Of a stretch of DNA of 7,284 bases, positions 6,408-7,284 are shown in pieces. Position numbers and translations under genes: made by a program. Below the pieces are notes generated by a model, which saw only the letters and a list, made by a program, of their open reading frames with translations, did not search any database and had not been told where the DNA came from. The stretch comes from Dehalococcoidales bacterium (GTDB taxonomy: Bacteria > Chloroflexota > Dehalococcoidia > Dehalococcoidales > UBA5760): the NCBI GenBank assembly GCA_030640485.1, contig DAOWJG010000136.1, forward strand, positions 1-7,284, read 5' to 3'. Numbering within the stretch: position 1 is the stretch's first letter; each line of letters starts with the position of its first letter.

Positions 6408-6508
6408 CTATTGGCGAAAAGCCTTTGAGGCGGCTTAACCATTTTATGCAACACAATGTATTATCTTGTCGACTCGGTAATATAACCTCCGGTCTTTATT
6501 TCGTGAGA

Positions 6509-6538
6509 TTGATATCATGTAGATAATAGTATCATAAT
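6509..6538 (+). promoter_or_regulatory. Sigma-70-type promoter of the AhpD-like gene
   Basis: TTGATA (6509-6514) and CATAAT (6533-6538) are 18 nt apart, each matching the consensus at five of six positions. Transcription would start near 6545, about 24 nt before the start codon. This supports expression independent of the mttB-like gene. Confidence 0.45.
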
Positions 6539-6568
6539 AGGAAATATAATATTAATTTAGGAGGCGGT

Positions 6569-6916
6569 ATGGATTTGGACAATATTACAGAATGGTTTGA
6601 GGAAAGCTCGAAATTGAGGCCTAAGATGGAGGCAGCGATACCTGATTTATGGAAGGGGTATCTTGCCATGCATAAAGCGGCATATTCGGATGGTGCGTTG
6701 AGCGCGAAGGTAAAGCACCTAATGGGACTCGCCGTAGGTCTAAGAGCCGGGTGCGAAAGATGTATTCTGAATCATACAAAAGCAGCTATTCATGCCGGAG
6801 CTACGCGGGATGAAATCCTGGAAACCCTTAAAGTCGGTATTGCAATGGGTGGCAGTCCGGCTATTGGTTTTGCATGGTATTTAAATAAATATCTGGATGA
6901 ACACGATATGCTATAA
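6569..6916 (+). CDS. Carboxymuconolactone decarboxylase (AhpD-like) family protein
   Basis: This 115-residue all-helical protein has the AhpD/CMD core. The redox pair and His of the CxxCxxxH motif are C62, C65 and H69 (GCERCILNHTKAAIHAGAT), followed by the usual DEILETLKVGIAMGG segment. Family members are small cytosolic proteins, either thiol-disulfide peroxidase partners or decarboxylases. The AhpD signature is E-x11-C-x2-C-x3-H; here the position 12 residues before C62 is His50 instead of Glu, so the classical proton relay is altered. ATG is preceded by AGGAGG at 6559-6564, 4 nt away. It is the third intact plus-strand gene of the window, but a 321-nt gap and its own promoter separate it from the mttB-like gene. 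No lipoyl protein or AhpC gene is adjacent, so the true role is unknown. Confidence 0.88.
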   Translation: MDLDNITEWFEESSKLRPKMEAAIPDLWKGYLAMHKAAYSDGALSAKVKHLMGLAVGLRAGCERCILNHTKAAIHAGATRDEILETLKVGIAMGGSPAIGFAWYLNKYLDEHDML

Positions 6917-7030
6917 ACTTTGAACTAGTAAGCAATTTCATTAAATGGGATATTCTAATACCCCTGAGTTCTAATGGTTTGATCTAATAAACACAAACAA
7001 AAATATTTGAATACGGATGATATTCACCCG
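6917..7030. other. Short AT-rich spacer before the insertion sequence
   Basis: No gene, terminator or repeat was recognised in this AT-rich stretch between the AhpD-like stop codon and the predicted IS end. A target-site duplication cannot be checked because the other IS end is outside the window. Confidence 0.4.
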
Positions 7031-7284
7031 TGACGTGAACCCCATTAAACTGGACCGAATCAGGCCACTAATAGTTTTCAGTGATGTGTTATCCTGGCAT
7101 ATTCTCGTGGGCTGCGGTACCTTAACCCCTGATGCAATCTGTAATTGTGGTACCAGACCCGATAGCTTTCCCACCCGGTTCTGGTCTCAGTCAGGCTATT
7201 GTATTCGTTACGGTACAGCTCTTCAGTTTTGTAGCTGCCGAAGAAGGACTCTATGTAAGGCTTATCTTCCGGGCATTGTATCCC
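7031..7284 (-). mobile_element. IS3-family insertion sequence, right-hand end (partial)
   Basis: The element runs off the window. Its transposase gene reads leftwards and stops at 7078. About 47 nt beyond the stop is a terminal sequence that begins TGACGTGAACCCC and continues ATTAAACTGGACC on the plus strand. IS3-family ends commonly have this TG-start, G-AACCCC and CTGGAC pattern, so the boundary is placed at 7031. The position is inferred from resemblance, with an error of a few bases possible. Confidence 0.65.
7078..7284 (-). CDS. IS3-family transposase, C-terminal part of the integrase core
   Basis: The visible 68 residues are the end of a DDE (rve) transposase; the 5' part lies beyond the window. 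PYIESFFGSYKTEEL contains the catalytic Glu (E12 of the visible part) of the DDE triad, in the usual ESFF-x3-K-x-E setting. WYHNYRLHQGLRYRSPREYA is the characteristic C-terminal motif of IS3-type enzymes, and TGA follows at 7078-7080. The frame is open over all visible codons, so the element may be intact. In this family the transposase is usually the downstream half of a frameshift product, which cannot be checked here. Confidence 0.85.
   Translation of the reverse strand, partial: GIQCPEDKPYIESFFGSYKTEELYRNEYNSLTETRTGWESYRVWYHNYRLHQGLRYRSPREYARITHH

Larger units (their letters stand above)
6248..6568. other. Spacer between the mttB-like and AhpD-like genes
   Basis: This 321-nt spacer holds a perfect 12-bp palindrome TAGCTATAGCTA at 6272-6283, repeat copy B, a gene-end-like scrap and the AhpD-like promoter. 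A small stem AAGCC/GGCTT at 6419-6436 has no T-run. No convincing terminator for the mttB-like gene was seen, and no complete gene is present. Confidence 0.45.

Noticed and set aside
6971..7174. 67-codon minus-strand frame at the IS end
   Set aside because: It is out of frame with the well-supported transposase on the same strand and crosses the predicted IS terminus.
1..7284. CRISPR array or toxin-antitoxin pair
   Set aside because: No regularly spaced repeats were found, and the ribbon-helix-helix gene has no small partner gene within the window.

Overview
The window reads as bacterial chromosome from an accessory, rearranged region. It holds four intact genes: an SDR oxidoreductase, leuS, an MttB-family methyltransferase and an AhpD-like protein. 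A partial ribbon-helix-helix gene enters at the left edge and a partial IS3-type transposase gene leaves at the right edge. Long, poorly coding spacers lie between them and contain gene remnants and a duplicated 37-bp segment. A non-pyrrolysine MttB homologue, CMD/AhpD and SDR genes, and a tmRNA-type 3' end next to what looks like an island edge together recall anaerobic Chloroflexota (Dehalococcoidia), where ssrA is a known island target. This taxonomic guess is inference; no rRNA or other phylogenetic anchor is present except leuS.

Left edge (1-623): a truncated ribbon-helix-helix regulator gene is followed 67 nt later by an isolated T-arm plus acceptor strand matching the 3' end of tmRNA (ssrA), with no 5' partner. 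This is the expected picture of the distal attachment-site copy of an integrated element, with the island to the left and the host flank to the right. Immediately to the right, on the minus strand, are two decayed fragments: the N-terminal Rossmann segment of an SDR, broken and ending at the attachment site, and the C-terminus of a UlaG/UPF0173-type metallo-beta-lactamase-fold hydrolase.

Centre left (624-4212): an intact minus-strand SDR gene has its own promoter (TTGACA-N17-TAAGAT) and an inverted repeat just downstream of it. It is divergent from leuS, a complete class I leucyl-tRNA synthetase with its own promoter (TTGCAA-N17-TACAAT). leuS is the only housekeeping gene.

Centre right (4213-6568): a 523-nt spacer, an mttB-like gene with a strong Shine-Dalgarno, then a 321-nt spacer. 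The two spacers each carry a copy of a 37-bp direct repeat (33/37 identical), offset by exactly 1800 bp and bracketing the methyltransferase gene. Three of the four differences are synonymous in one shared reading frame, so the repeats look like relics of a duplicated coding segment rather than a simple regulatory repeat.

Right edge (6569-7284): a small AhpD/CMD-family gene under its own promoter, then the end of an IS3-family element whose transposase gene runs out of the window on the minus strand.

The genes do not form one operon: SDR, leuS, mttB-like and AhpD-like each have separate upstream signals. No corrinoid protein or corrinoid:acceptor methyltransferase is present next to the mttB-like gene, so its pathway must be completed elsewhere. 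I did not find a wholly new multi-gene system. The most interesting structures are the ssrA-type island edge with its abutting gene debris and the exact-1800-bp direct repeat pair around the methyltransferase.
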